Below, piece by piece: positions 15,973-24,771 of a stretch of 64,000 bases of DNA. The notes under the pieces were generated by a model that made no database searches, had not been told where the DNA came from, and worked only from the letters and a program-made list of their open reading frames with translations. Position numbers and translations under genes: made by a program. The stretch is from Chryseobacterium sp. Its GTDB lineage: Bacteria; Bacteroidota; Bacteroidia; Flavobacteriales; Weeksellaceae. The first letter of the stretch is position 1; every line of letters starts with the position of its first letter. The stretch spans positions 124,001 to 188,000 of the forward strand of contig NZ_JAFAJM010000003.1 of the NCBI RefSeq assembly GCF_019236175.1, written 5' to 3'.

Positions 15973-16848
15973 ATGGACAGAAAGGATTTTTTAAAGAAAG
16001 GTTTATTGGGAACAGGAATGTTTGTAACATCAGCATCTCTTGCTAATTCAATGAAAAATGAGATTGATGAGATCGAGCCTCTGGAGCCGATCGGATACAA
16101 TCATTTGCCCAATACAGATTCAAAGATTAAAGAAAACTCTGTACTCCACAAAGCTGATTCAAGAGGGAAAGCAGATCATGGTTGGCTGTTGAGTAATCAT
16201 ACGTTCAGTTTTGCCAACTATTATAACCCTGAAAGAATGCATTTCGGAGTGCTGAGAGTTTTGAACGATGATAAAGTAGAGGCCGGGAGAGGCTTCGGAA
16301 CCCATCCGCACGACAATATGGAAATTATCAGTATTCCTCTGGAAGGCGATCTTGAACATAAAGACAACATGGGAAATACTGCCATTATTAAAAGTGGAGA
16401 TATTCAGGTAATGAGTGCGGGAACAGGAATCATGCACAGTGAATTCAATAAAAATAATGATCAGTTGGTGAAATTTCTTCAGATCTGGGTATACCCTAAA
16501 AAAAGAAATGTGACTCCAAGATATGATCAGATCACTTTAGATACAACAAAAAGTCATAATGCATTCCAGCAGATTCTTTCGCCGAATGCAGATGATGAAG
16601 GGGTCTGGATTCATCAGGATGCATGGTTTCATCTGGGAACTTTTGAAAAGGATACGGAAAAGAACTATCAGATCAGAAAGAAAGGAAACGGAGTCTATGT
16701 TTTCATGATTAAAGGAAGTGCAGAAATTGGCGAACAAATACTGGAAGCGCGAGACGGGTTCGGAGTATGGAATACTCAGGAATTGCCCATCAAAATACTT
16801 AAAGACGATACGGAAATTCTTCTTATGGAAGTTCCGATGACTATGTAA
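15973..16848 (+). CDS. Pirin-family bicupin protein with export-type N-terminus
   Basis: Pirin/quercetinase-like bicupin of 291 residues. The N-terminal cupin shows the pirin iron-site motif in RGFGTHPHDNMEIISIPLEG and later GTGIMHSEFN, which supply the His/Glu metal ligands. The pirin-specific opening DSRGKADHGWLLSNHTFSFANYYNPERMHFG is intact. The first ~25 residues, with RKDF followed by KKGLLGTGMFVTSASLA, look like a Tat-type signal with a Lys in the twin-arginine position; most pirins are cytoplasmic, so this is unusual. Pirins can oxidise flavonols such as quercetin. It is controlled by the same 21-bp site as the dioxygenase operon and followed 12 nt later by the M17-like gene. Confidence 0.88.
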   Translation: MDRKDFLKKGLLGTGMFVTSASLANSMKNEIDEIEPLEPIGYNHLPNTDSKIKENSVLHKADSRGKADHGWLLSNHTFSFANYYNPERMHFGVLRVLNDDKVEAGRGFGTHPHDNMEIISIPLEGDLEHKDNMGNTAIIKSGDIQVMSAGTGIMHSEFNKNNDQLVKFLQIWVYPKKRNVTPRYDQITLDTTKSHNAFQQILSPNADDEGVWIHQDAWFHLGTFEKDTEKNYQIRKKGNGVYVFMIKGSAEIGEQILEARDGFGVWNTQELPIKILKDDTEILLMEVPMTM

Positions 16849-16860
16849 AATAACAATATC

Positions 16861-17565
16861 ATGAAAAATTCGGTAAACAAAATAATGATAGCAGCTGTAT
16901 TAGTGTTTTCAAACCTGATATTGGCACAGACTACAAGCGTAGGAACATCAAAAAACTGGGGTTCCGTAGATGGGATTTCCATGATAGGTTTGGTTCAGGG
17001 ACCTTCTTCAGCAGACGCTCAACTTCAGGTGGCCTGTGTTTTTGAATATACCGAGGGAGATATTTTTAAAGCTCCGGCTTTACCTGCGAACCTCAATGGT
17101 TTAGTTCATCTGGACGAAGCCTTAAAAGGAGAGCTTACCAATATCAGAAAATCAGGACAGTTTCAGGGACATTCTTTGGAAACTCTATTGATTACACCAC
17201 CTGCAGGATCCATTTCGGCAAAAAAATTACTGCTGATCGGTTTAGGAAACAGGGCTGCGTTTACGCCCGATCTGATGACATCGGTAGGTGAGGTGGCCGC
17301 CCGTGAAGTCATGAGGCTCGGACTTACAGATTTTGCTTTTGCCAGCGATCTGAAAGATGCGGGAATAGATTCTCCCACCGCTTTAATCGCAGGAAATATA
17401 GTAAAAGGGATTGTACACGCCAGCCGTGCTGAAAATTATCTGAAAGAACACCAATTATCAAATACCAGAAAACTGGAAAAAGTATATCTGCTTGCCGGTC
17501 CTTCCTTCTTTGAAACTGCAGGTGAGGGAATTTCCGATGCTATTGCAGAAGTGAAAAATAAATAA
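16861..17565 (+). CDS. Secreted orphan M17 peptidase N-terminal domain
   Basis: Protein of 234 residues with signal peptide MKNSVNKIMIAAVLVFSNLILAQ. The rest matches only the non-catalytic N-terminal domain of leucyl aminopeptidases (family M17): KKLLLIGLGNRAAFTPDLMTSVGEVAAREVMRLGLTDFAFA. The metal-binding catalytic domain (NTDAEGR, LATLTG) is absent, and the frame ends cleanly before a terminator, so this is not a sequencing truncation. The domain has a macro-like fold and could bind a nucleotide-type ligand, but no function is established. It is co-transcribed with the pirin gene (12-nt gap). Confidence 0.82.
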   Translation: MKNSVNKIMIAAVLVFSNLILAQTTSVGTSKNWGSVDGISMIGLVQGPSSADAQLQVACVFEYTEGDIFKAPALPANLNGLVHLDEALKGELTNIRKSGQFQGHSLETLLITPPAGSISAKKLLLIGLGNRAAFTPDLMTSVGEVAAREVMRLGLTDFAFASDLKDAGIDSPTALIAGNIVKGIVHASRAENYLKEHQLSNTRKLEKVYLLAGPSFFETAGEGISDAIAEVKNK

Positions 17566-17595
17566 TGAACTTAGTTTCATTAGTATTGTTGATTC

Positions 17596-17622
17596 AGCCT
17601 CCTTTTTATAAGGAGGCTTTTT
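17596..17622 (+). terminator. Terminator after the pirin operon
   Basis: Perfect 9-bp stem AGCCTCCTT/AAGGAGGCT with a 5-nt loop and a T run. Confidence 0.88.
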
Positions 17623-17764
17623 GAATTTTCACTCAGAGTTTTTGAAAATAGTGTAAGTGTAAGTTTTGCAGGCTTTAACATTTCAGGTTCAGTCATCATT
17701 CTTAACTAAATTTGAAAAGTCAAAAAAAATCCCGATTTTTGCCTTCTTCAATAAACCCGAGTTC

Positions 17765-19897
17765 ATGAAATTATGTATTGCCGAAAAACCGAGTGTAGCC
17801 AGAGATATCGCCAAAGTATTAGGTGCTACCACGCCTAAACAAGGCTATATGGAAGGAAACGGCTATTGTGTGACATGGACGTTCGGGCACCTTTGTACGC
17901 TGAAAGAACCTCATGATTACGGTCCGCAATACAAATCCTGGAATTTATTTCTGCTGCCTATTATTCCCAGCAGTTTCGGGATCAAGCTGATTCCGAATAA
18001 AGGAGTGGAAAACCAGTTTAAGGTCATCGAGCGGTTAGTGGAAGAATGTGATGAGGTCATTAATTGCGGGGATGCCGGTCAGGAAGGAGAGCTGATCCAG
18101 CGCTGGGTGTTGCAGAAAGCAAAATGTAACAAACCCATTCAGCGTTTATGGATTTCATCCCTGACGGAAGAAGCAATTAAAGAAGGATTCGACAGTCTGA
18201 AACCTGCAGAAGATTATAAAAACCTTTATCTTGCCGGAAATGCAAGAGCGATCGGAGACTGGTTGCTGGGAATCAATGCAACGAGACTTTTCACCAAGAA
18301 ATTCGGTGGCAATAAAGCAGTGCTTTCCATCGGAAGAGTACAGACACCTACACTGGCCATGCTGGTTCAGCGTCAGAAAGAAATTGATGCCTTTACTACC
18401 GAAGAATACTGGGAACTAAAAACCAAATATCGTGATGTTATTTTCAATGCAGCGATTGACCGTCTGAAAACCCTGGAACGCGCTGAAAAAGGATTGGAAT
18501 ACCTTAAAGTAAATCCATTTGAAATTGTTTCTTTCGAAATTAAAGAAGGGAAAGAAAAGAATCCAAGACTGTTCGATTTAACGGGATTACAGGTAGAAGC
18601 CAATAAAAAATACGGATATTCTGCAGAAAATACACTGAACTATGTTCAGAGTCTTTATGAAAAGAAGCATGTAACCTATCCACGTGTTGATACTACCTAT
18701 TTATCAGACAGTTTATATCCAAAAATAGAGGGGATTCTAAAAAAAATGTATCCCTATCAGGAATTGATTGCTCCTTTACTGGAAGCTCCGATTCCAAAGT
18801 CAAAAGCAGTATTTGATGATACTAAAGTTACCGATCACCATGCGATTATTCCTACGGAAGTTCCTCCTTCCCAGAATCTGAGCAGGGAAGAAAAACTGAT
18901 CTATGACCTGATTGCAAAACGTTTCATTGCTGTTTTCTATCCGGAATGTAAAATTTCAAATACTTTGGTGGAAGGTAAAGTAGGAACTATTCCTTTCAAA
19001 ACCAGTGGAAGACAAGTCCTGGAACCAGGATGGAGAGCGGTTTATGCCAAAGAACCTAAGGAAGAAACCACGGATAAAGATAAGGAGAAAGAAAAAGAAG
19101 AGGAACAAACTATTCCTGAATTTACCGTAGGTGAAACCGGGCCACACGATCCTATGATTCACCAAGGGAAAACTACTCCTCCAAAACCTTACACGGAAGC
19201 CACCTTGCTGAGAGCAATGGAAACTGCCGGAAAACAGGTGGAAGACGAAGAATTACGTGAAATGTTGAAAAACAACGGGATTGGAAGACCTTCTACCCGG
19301 GCAAACATCATTGAAACACTTTTTAAAAGAAAGTACATTGAAAAGAAGCGAAAAAATCTGATTGCTACCCAAACCGGAATTCAGCTTATCGATACCATTG
19401 AAGACGAACTTTTAAAGAGTCCGGAACTTACGGGTGAATGGGAATCAAAACTTCGTAAGATTGAAAAAGGTGAATATGAAGCCAATCATTTTAAAGAAGA
19501 ACTGATCCAGATGGTAACAGAACTTACCGAGAAAGTCGTCTACGGAAAAGGAAAAGTCATTACCCTGCAGGAAGAAGAGAAGGAAGTGGTGAAAGAAAAG
19601 AAGAAGAGGGAGCCGGCTCAGAAAAAGGAACTTCAGTCCTGGGAAGAAACAAAATGTCCGAAATGTAAAGAACACAATCTGATCAAAGGGAAAACGGCAG
19701 TCGGCTGTTCTGATTTTAAGAACTGCGGATTTAAAATCAGCTTTGAAATCTTCGGAAAGAAACTTTCGGATAAGCAGTTGATGGATCTTGTCTTAAAAGG
19801 AAAAACTTCAAAGCTGAAAGGGTTTAGTACACATCCCGAAGGTTTGACAGAAGGTGTGCTCTCTTTACCTGATGATTTCCAGGTACAGCTTGCTTAA
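17765..19897 (+). CDS. topB: DNA topoisomerase III
   Basis: Type IA topoisomerase of 710 residues from ATG 17765 (MKLCIAEKPSVARDIAKVLG), the usual TopB start; an upstream in-frame extension of 33 residues looks unlike the family. The Toprim domain occupies ~1-150 with EKPSVA and NCGDAGQEGELI. The central region has SIGRVQTPTLAMLVQRQKEID, and the catalytic Tyr305 lies in VTYPRVD. After the core comes a Lys/Glu-rich stretch (about 430-450), then the GIGRPSTRANIIETL motif. At the C-terminus are a Cys4 zinc-finger-like element (CPKCKEH...GCSDFKNCGF) and a topoisomerase C-terminal repeat. It decatenates DNA by single-strand passage. It stands alone. Confidence 0.95.
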   Translation: MKLCIAEKPSVARDIAKVLGATTPKQGYMEGNGYCVTWTFGHLCTLKEPHDYGPQYKSWNLFLLPIIPSSFGIKLIPNKGVENQFKVIERLVEECDEVINCGDAGQEGELIQRWVLQKAKCNKPIQRLWISSLTEEAIKEGFDSLKPAEDYKNLYLAGNARAIGDWLLGINATRLFTKKFGGNKAVLSIGRVQTPTLAMLVQRQKEIDAFTTEEYWELKTKYRDVIFNAAIDRLKTLERAEKGLEYLKVNPFEIVSFEIKEGKEKNPRLFDLTGLQVEANKKYGYSAENTLNYVQSLYEKKHVTYPRVDTTYLSDSLYPKIEGILKKMYPYQELIAPLLEAPIPKSKAVFDDTKVTDHHAIIPTEVPPSQNLSREEKLIYDLIAKRFIAVFYPECKISNTLVEGKVGTIPFKTSGRQVLEPGWRAVYAKEPKEETTDKDKEKEKEEEQTIPEFTVGETGPHDPMIHQGKTTPPKPYTEATLLRAMETAGKQVEDEELREMLKNNGIGRPSTRANIIETLFKRKYIEKKRKNLIATQTGIQLIDTIEDELLKSPELTGEWESKLRKIEKGEYEANHFKEELIQMVTELTEKVVYGKGKVITLQEEEKEVVKEKKKREPAQKKELQSWEETKCPKCKEHNLIKGKTAVGCSDFKNCGFKISFEIFGKKLSDKQLMDLVLKGKTSKLKGFSTHPEGLTEGVLSLPDDFQVQLA

Positions 19898-20071
19898 GAA
19901 GTTAATGAATAAAAGCAGATAATCTTTAAAGCATAAATAACCCTACACTTTGTAAGTTTCCCCAATATTTCAACGGAAAAAGAATAATGTCCTTCCCTCG
20001 GAAGGGTGAATTCAAAAGTTATAAAATTTTTTGAAGACAGGGGTAATCTGACATTCATGGTCTATTAAGAG
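19898..20071. other. Intergenic tract after topB
   Basis: No coding frame. A short hairpin CCTTCC-CTC-GGAAGG lies at 19991-20005 without a U-run, so no convincing topB terminator is seen. Confidence 0.5.
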
Positions 20072-20127
20072 TAGAGAATACAGGATTCAAATCCGTAACC
20101 TTTTGACTGCCAGTCAAACGCGTTATC
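20072..20127 (-). pseudogene. Decayed tRNA-Ala(GGC)-like 3' fragment
   Basis: On the minus strand the sequence reads as a tRNA 3' portion. The anticodon stem TTTGA/TCAAA encloses the loop CTGGCAG (anticodon GGC, Ala). A variable loop, a T arm ACGGA-TTTGAAT-CCTGT, the acceptor 3' strand ATTCTCT and a discriminator A follow. Invariant positions are broken: the T loop reads TTTGAAT instead of TTCGAAT, and the closing G53-C61 pair is A-C. No 5' acceptor or D arm matches upstream. It is therefore a remnant, either of an old tRNA gene or of an integration event. Confidence 0.65.
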
Positions 20128-20157
20128 TTAAAAAGCAATATTCAGAATCCTAAAATA

Positions 20158-21027
20158 TTAATTTATAGTGAACTTTTTCGGAGATTTCCCTGTAATCTGC
20201 GTAAATTTTCTGTAAAAATATTCCAGTGTATTAAACCCGGATTCAAAGCAGATGTTTTTAATTCCAATTTCCGGATTGCTGATCAATAACTGTTTAGCAT
20301 GCTCTATTCTCAACTGAATAATATATTCTACAGGAGTACAATTATAGGAATGTTTAAACTTTTTAAACAGATTGGCTTCACTCATTCCGGCTAGTGAGGA
20401 CAGCTTTTTAATAGTAATGGGCTCTCTGTAGTTTTGTTTGATAAAATGAACCACTTCCTGAAGTCCGTTTTGGATAGTCTCTGTTTTATCAGATTGGAAC
20501 AGGATATGTTTTGCATTGGTTTTCATCAGCTCATAAATGAGTTCCTTAAGGCTTAGGCTTAAAAGAAAATCAGATGTTCTGTACCGGTTTTCATCTATTC
20601 TTCTGTTATAAAGATTCGTTAAGCTTCTCCATAGCGATTCATCCGAACTGATGAATTTTTTCACCGTATTTTCCTTCATCATAATGCCCGTTCTGTCCCA
20701 GTCGGGATGCCAGTTTTCGATTACTTCCGAGAAAACATGGTCAATATATTCCTGTTCTATGTTCAGGACCAGGCATTTGGTGGGCTCATGAAAATCAGGA
20801 TGGATGTCGATACTGAGATCTTTATTACAGGGTGGGATAAATACACTTCTTTCTTTAAATTCAAAGCTTTCCTCTTCATTTCGGATGATTTTGTTTCCAC
20901 TCAGCATGAGCGTGATCACAGGTTTTTCAAAAAAGAAAGGGAAATCATGACAAACCACATTGGTTTCAAACACATTCAGTTCACCAAAAGGAATGCTGAA
21001 AACAGTTCTTTCTTCGATTTTTTCCAT
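20158..21027 (-). CDS. AraC-family regulator divergent from ALDH-GMC operon
   Basis: Regulator of 289 residues from ATG 21027 (MEKIEERTVFSIPFG); a TTG three codons upstream is less likely. The N-terminal half is an AraC cupin-like sensor (NKIIRNEEESFEFKERSVFIPP). The C-terminal half is the double HTH: ITIKKLSSLAGMSEANLFKKFKHSYNCTPVEYI, then IGIKNICFESGFNTLEYFYRKFTQITGKSPKKF. It faces the aldehyde dehydrogenase gene across a 102-nt intergenic region, the usual layout for an AraC activator of the divergent operon. The inducer is probably an alcohol or aldehyde substrate of that operon; this is inferred. Confidence 0.9.
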   Translation of the reverse strand: MEKIEERTVFSIPFGELNVFETNVVCHDFPFFFEKPVITLMLSGNKIIRNEEESFEFKERSVFIPPCNKDLSIDIHPDFHEPTKCLVLNIEQEYIDHVFSEVIENWHPDWDRTGIMMKENTVKKFISSDESLWRSLTNLYNRRIDENRYRTSDFLLSLSLKELIYELMKTNAKHILFQSDKTETIQNGLQEVVHFIKQNYREPITIKKLSSLAGMSEANLFKKFKHSYNCTPVEYIIQLRIEHAKQLLISNPEIGIKNICFESGFNTLEYFYRKFTQITGKSPKKFTIN

Positions 21028-21129
21028 GATATGCAAGAGTTTAGGTTAAAAAAAATAGAGAATAAGTAAATAATTTATACCATGTTTTCGTCATTTTCGA
21101 ATTACGTAAAATACAAAATAATTTGAAAC

Positions 21130-22536
21130 ATGGAAAATACATCATTTGTGGGAGAAGCTCCCGCTGTCAATACTCCCTTTGTATCCCTGAATCCCTCTAC
21201 TTTAGAGGTTATTGGAGAGGTAACCGATACTTCCCGGGAGGAGATCGATATAAAAATTAAAAAAGCAAAAAAAGCCCAAAAACTGTGGTCGGCCAGACCG
21301 GATGCTGAAAGAAAAGAAATTATATTAAAAGTAGCAGAGGCTTTGGAAAAGAACTCTCAATATCTTGCTGAATGGATTACGAAGGAACAGGGAAAACCGC
21401 TGAACGGTCCGGGAGCCCATTTTGAAATGCAGGGTTGTGTAGGCTGGACTCAGGTTCCGGCATCACTGGATTTACCCGAAGAGATTGTGTTTGAGGATGA
21501 GACAAGAAAAGACATTTTATACAGAAATCCGATTGGTGTAGTGGCGGCTATTGCTCCGTGGAACTGGCCTCTTATGATTGCAGTCTGGCAGATTATTCCC
21601 TCTCTGAGAATGGGAAATACTGTGATTATCAAGCCTTCGGAATATACCACATATTGCAGTCTGGAAATGATAAAGGTAATCAATACCGTACTTCCGGAAG
21701 ATGTTCTGCAGGTCATAACGGGAAGAGGAGAAGTAGGAAGCTACCTGACAGGGCATCCCGATATCGGAAAAATTATGTTTACCGGTTCCATTGCCACAGG
21801 TAAGAAAGTGATTGAAGCGTCAGCCGGTAATATGGCCCGTTTAACCTTAGAATGCGGAGGAAATGACGCCGGAATTATTGTACCGGGTCTTGATATCGCC
21901 AAACATATCGAGAGTATTTTCTGGGGAGCCTTCCTGAATATGGGACAAACCTGTGCCTGCTTAAAAAGGCTGTACGTTCACGAAGATGATTATGAAAATG
22001 TAGTCGCTGCTCTGGCCGAATACTCTTCCCATATTCCGATGGGTAACGGAGCTGACGGAGGTGTTGTTCTTGGGCCAATACAGAATAAAATGCAGTACGA
22101 TAAAATTCAGGAGCTGATCCGCGATGCCGAAAATACAGGGGCTGATTTTGTATTTAAAGGTCAGAAACCTGATCTGGAAGGATATTTTATTCCTGTAACG
22201 CTTGTGGGGAACGTGGATAACGGAGACCGGATCGTAGATGAAGAACAGTTCGGGCCTGTGCTGCCCATTATTCAGTATAAAACACTGGAAGAAGCCGTTG
22301 AGAAGGCCAACGCTTCAGAAAACGGACTGGGAGCTTCGGTATGGAGCGATGATCTTGATAAGGCTCAGAAGGTGGCATCACAGCTGGAAGCAGGAACAGT
22401 CTGGATCAATCAGCATGGAGCGATCCATCCTTTTGTGCCTTTTGGAGGAGCAAAACAATCCGGCTACGGAGTAGAATTCGGAATGGAAGGACTGAAAGCC
22501 GTTACCGTTCCTAAAGTGATCAGTATTAAAAAATAA
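21130..22536 (+). CDS. Aldehyde dehydrogenase family protein
   Basis: NAD(P)+-dependent aldehyde dehydrogenase of 468 residues. The Rossmann segment is PWNWPLMIAVWQIIPSLRMGNTVIIKPSE. The catalytic residues are Glu241 in LECGGND and Cys275 in GQTCACLKR. The C-terminal motif is EEQFGPVLPI and PFGGAKQSGYG. It oxidises an aldehyde to the acid. The next gene, 17 nt on, is a GMC alcohol/choline-type dehydrogenase, so the pair would take an alcohol to a carboxylate. Choline to glycine betaine (BetA/BetB-like) is one option, but general alcohol use is equally open. Confidence 0.93.
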   Translation: MENTSFVGEAPAVNTPFVSLNPSTLEVIGEVTDTSREEIDIKIKKAKKAQKLWSARPDAERKEIILKVAEALEKNSQYLAEWITKEQGKPLNGPGAHFEMQGCVGWTQVPASLDLPEEIVFEDETRKDILYRNPIGVVAAIAPWNWPLMIAVWQIIPSLRMGNTVIIKPSEYTTYCSLEMIKVINTVLPEDVLQVITGRGEVGSYLTGHPDIGKIMFTGSIATGKKVIEASAGNMARLTLECGGNDAGIIVPGLDIAKHIESIFWGAFLNMGQTCACLKRLYVHEDDYENVVAALAEYSSHIPMGNGADGGVVLGPIQNKMQYDKIQELIRDAENTGADFVFKGQKPDLEGYFIPVTLVGNVDNGDRIVDEEQFGPVLPIIQYKTLEEAVEKANASENGLGASVWSDDLDKAQKVASQLEAGTVWINQHGAIHPFVPFGGAKQSGYGVEFGMEGLKAVTVPKVISIKK

Positions 22537-22553
22537 AAATCAAATCAGAACTT

Positions 22554-24104
22554 ATGAAATACGATTTTATAGTGATAGGATCCGGCTCAGCGGGAGCTGT
22601 CATCGCCAACAGATTAACAGAAAATGAAAATATACGTGTACTTGTTCTGGAAGCAGGTCCTGATGACAAAGTAGCAGAAGTACAGGAACAGGTGGGCTGG
22701 CCTGCCATATGGAATACGGAAAGAGACTGGGCATATCATACGGTTGCTCAGGATGCCGCCGGAGGAAATACCAGATACTGGCCACGTGGAAAAACACTTG
22801 GAGGGTCCAGTTCTATCAACGGGATGATCTATATCAGAGGGCATCAGCAGGATTACGACAGCTGGGCGTATAAAGGATGTACGGGCTGGGACTGGGAAAG
22901 TGTTTTACCCTATTTTAAAAAGTCTGAAACGCATGAAGATGGCGAAGATCATATTCATGGAGGAAACGGGCCGCTTTATGTAAGCCGGATCAAACATCCT
23001 AATGCCATTTCACTAAGCGCTATTGAAGCGTGTAAAGAAATGGGATACCCTTTGACTGATGATTTCAATAAGGAAATCTGGGGGGCAGGACTTAATCATC
23101 TTAGCGTCGGGAAAGACGGTAAAAGATGTTCCACAGCAAAGGCATTTCTGGATACAGCAGAATCACGCGGCAATTTAGATATTCAGACAGATGCTCTGGC
23201 TCAAAAACTTTTATTTGAAGGAGATCAGTGTGTAGGCGTTCAGTATAGAAAAAATGGCGAACTTCAGGAAGCAAGGGCAGAAAAAGAAGTCATTGTTGCA
23301 TGCGGAACGATAGAATCTGCAAAGCTCCTTATGCTTTCGGGAATCGGTGACAGAGAAGAACTGGAGTCGGTAGGCATTACTGTGATCCGTGATTTGATAG
23401 GTGTAGGGAAAAACCTTCAGGATCATTTGCTGGCCAGCGTTATTTTTAAAGCCAAAAAAGAGATTCCTGCTCCGGAAGCCAATCTGCTGGAAGCCCAATT
23501 ATTCTGGAAAAGTAAAAAGGAAATGGTTTTTCCGGATCTTCAGCCTTTGTTCATGGGGATTCCTTACTATAGTCCGGGATTTACGGGACCTGAAAATGCC
23601 TTTACTTTCTGTGCCGGATTTATCAGACCTGCAAGCAGAGGATATATTAAACTGATCTCTTCTGATCCTTCTGATGCTCCGGAAATCAATCCAAGGTATC
23701 TTTCTGAGGAATCTGATCTGGAAGCTCTTTACAAGTGCGTTGAGATCTGCCGTGAAATGGGAAGAACGGAAGCTATGAAAGAATGGAATGACGGCGAAAT
23801 ATATCCCGGAGAGGGAAAAACAAAAGAAGAGGTGATGGATTATATCAGGAAATCCTGTTCCACTTATCATCATATGACCGGAACCTGTAAAATGGGAACA
23901 GACAGCTCCTCCGTTGTGGATCCGAGATTAAAAGTTTACGGACTTAAAGGTCTGAGAGTAGCGGATGCTTCCGTAATGCCGGATGTGGTTTCCGGAAATA
24001 CGAATGCTCCTACTATTATGATTGGAGAAAAAGCAGCCGATATGATTAAAGAAGATCACGGGCTGATCACGCAATATTCATCAGAAAAATTATTGTTAGT
24101 TTAA
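22554..24104 (+). CDS. GMC-family FAD-dependent alcohol/choline dehydrogenase
   Basis: Flavoenzyme of 516 residues. The N-terminal FAD-binding motif is DFIVIGSGSAGAVIANRL. GMC signature 1 is WPRGKTLGGSSSINGMIYIRG and signature 2 lies in GTIESAKLLMLSGIG. The active-site His is in STYHHMTGTCKMG, and the C-terminal SGNTNAPTIMIGEKAADMI completes the fold. It oxidises a primary alcohol, passing electrons to the flavin. It is co-transcribed with the aldehyde dehydrogenase and ends before a strong terminator. Similarity to BetA is evident, but many GMC enzymes of this length act on other alcohols. Confidence 0.92.
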   Translation: MKYDFIVIGSGSAGAVIANRLTENENIRVLVLEAGPDDKVAEVQEQVGWPAIWNTERDWAYHTVAQDAAGGNTRYWPRGKTLGGSSSINGMIYIRGHQQDYDSWAYKGCTGWDWESVLPYFKKSETHEDGEDHIHGGNGPLYVSRIKHPNAISLSAIEACKEMGYPLTDDFNKEIWGAGLNHLSVGKDGKRCSTAKAFLDTAESRGNLDIQTDALAQKLLFEGDQCVGVQYRKNGELQEARAEKEVIVACGTIESAKLLMLSGIGDREELESVGITVIRDLIGVGKNLQDHLLASVIFKAKKEIPAPEANLLEAQLFWKSKKEMVFPDLQPLFMGIPYYSPGFTGPENAFTFCAGFIRPASRGYIKLISSDPSDAPEINPRYLSEESDLEALYKCVEICREMGRTEAMKEWNDGEIYPGEGKTKEEVMDYIRKSCSTYHHMTGTCKMGTDSSSVVDPRLKVYGLKGLRVADASVMPDVVSGNTNAPTIMIGEKAADMIKEDHGLITQYSSEKLLLV

Positions 24105-24123
24105 AATAGAGTTTGAAAACTCA

Positions 24124-24160
24124 GAAAAAGCCGTCTCACTCGTGTGAAGATGGCTTTTTT
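24124..24160 (+). terminator. Terminator of the ALDH-GMC operon
   Basis: Stem AAAAAGCCGTCT/AGATGGCTTTTT (one G-T) extended by CAC/GTG, followed by seven T. Confidence 0.85.
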
Positions 24161-24206
24161 TATGACTTTTTAAAAAAATATAGTGGAGATACAACATCAT
24201 AGGTCT

Positions 24207-24214
24207 TACCTTTG
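24207..24214 (+). promoter_or_regulatory. -7 box of the thioesterase gene
   Basis: TACCTTTG matches TAnnTTTG. It lies downstream of a possible GTG start at 24183, so translation must begin at ATG 24231, about 11 nt after the predicted start site. Confidence 0.6.
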
Positions 24215-24230
24215 GGTAAAAATAAAATTT

Positions 24231-24653
24231 ATGACCCCTGAAAAAAGAAAATTAATTACAGACAGTTTTAGCCGCTCAGAGACTCTGAAGTTTTACAGAG
24301 CAGAACTCCTGGAAGTAGAAACAGATTTTATTTCTATGAAAATCCCGAAAATGGAAATCATGACCCGAAAAGCAGGCATGTTCAACGGCGCGATGATTGC
24401 TTCGCTGGTGGATGTTTCATCCGGATACGCCGCTGTGAGCCATTATGAAGAAGACTGTTATGTAGTGACCATAGAACTGAAGGTGAATTATTTAAGACCT
24501 GCAATGGGGGATTTCCTGGTTTCAAAGTCATATGTAATCAAAGGCGGTGCTAAAATCAGTGTCATAAGAACTGAAATTTATGTTCAGCATGAAAATTCCG
24601 ATTCAGAAAGCCACGTAGCTACTTCATTGGTAACCATGATGAAAATAAAATAG
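24231..24653 (+). CDS. PaaI-family hotdog thioesterase
   Basis: Hotdog-fold thioesterase of 140 residues. It shows RKAGMFNGAMIASLVDVSSGYAAVSHYEEDCYVVTIELKVNYLRPA, the usual PaaI/YigI pattern in which the central helix carries the catalytic Asp/Asn region and the later strand reads ELKVNYLRP. It would hydrolyse acyl- or aroyl-CoA thioesters. The start was set at 24231 because a -7 box lies just upstream and the family is about 140 residues long. Confidence 0.85.
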   Translation: MTPEKRKLITDSFSRSETLKFYRAELLEVETDFISMKIPKMEIMTRKAGMFNGAMIASLVDVSSGYAAVSHYEEDCYVVTIELKVNYLRPAMGDFLVSKSYVIKGGAKISVIRTEIYVQHENSDSESHVATSLVTMMKIK

Positions 24654-24669
24654 AAAATTAGGGGAATAA

Positions 24670-24751
24670 ATGGGTGGTATATTCCTTCAATAAAGAGTTT
24701 TTACGAAATTTTTTCGTCGGAATGGAATGGCTTTTGCTCCGTACCACCCAT
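24670..24751. repeat. Nested inverted repeat between thioesterase and membrane-protein genes
   Basis: Outer arms ATGGGTGGTA (24670-24679) and TACCACCCAT (24742-24751) are perfect. Inside lie ATTCC/GGAAT and a hairpin ACGAAA-TTT-TTTCGT. The element has no U-run. It could be a structured leader RNA or a small MITE-like remnant. Confidence 0.5.
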
Positions 24752-24771
24752 AAACATTAAAAAATATCTCT

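Noticed and set aside
20707..21069. 120-codon plus-strand ORF
   Set aside because: Antisense of the AraC gene at 20158-21027; no family features and no own promoter.
24183..24230. GTG start extending the thioesterase by 16 codons
   Set aside because: The extension contains the -7 box TACCTTTG and exceeds normal family length.
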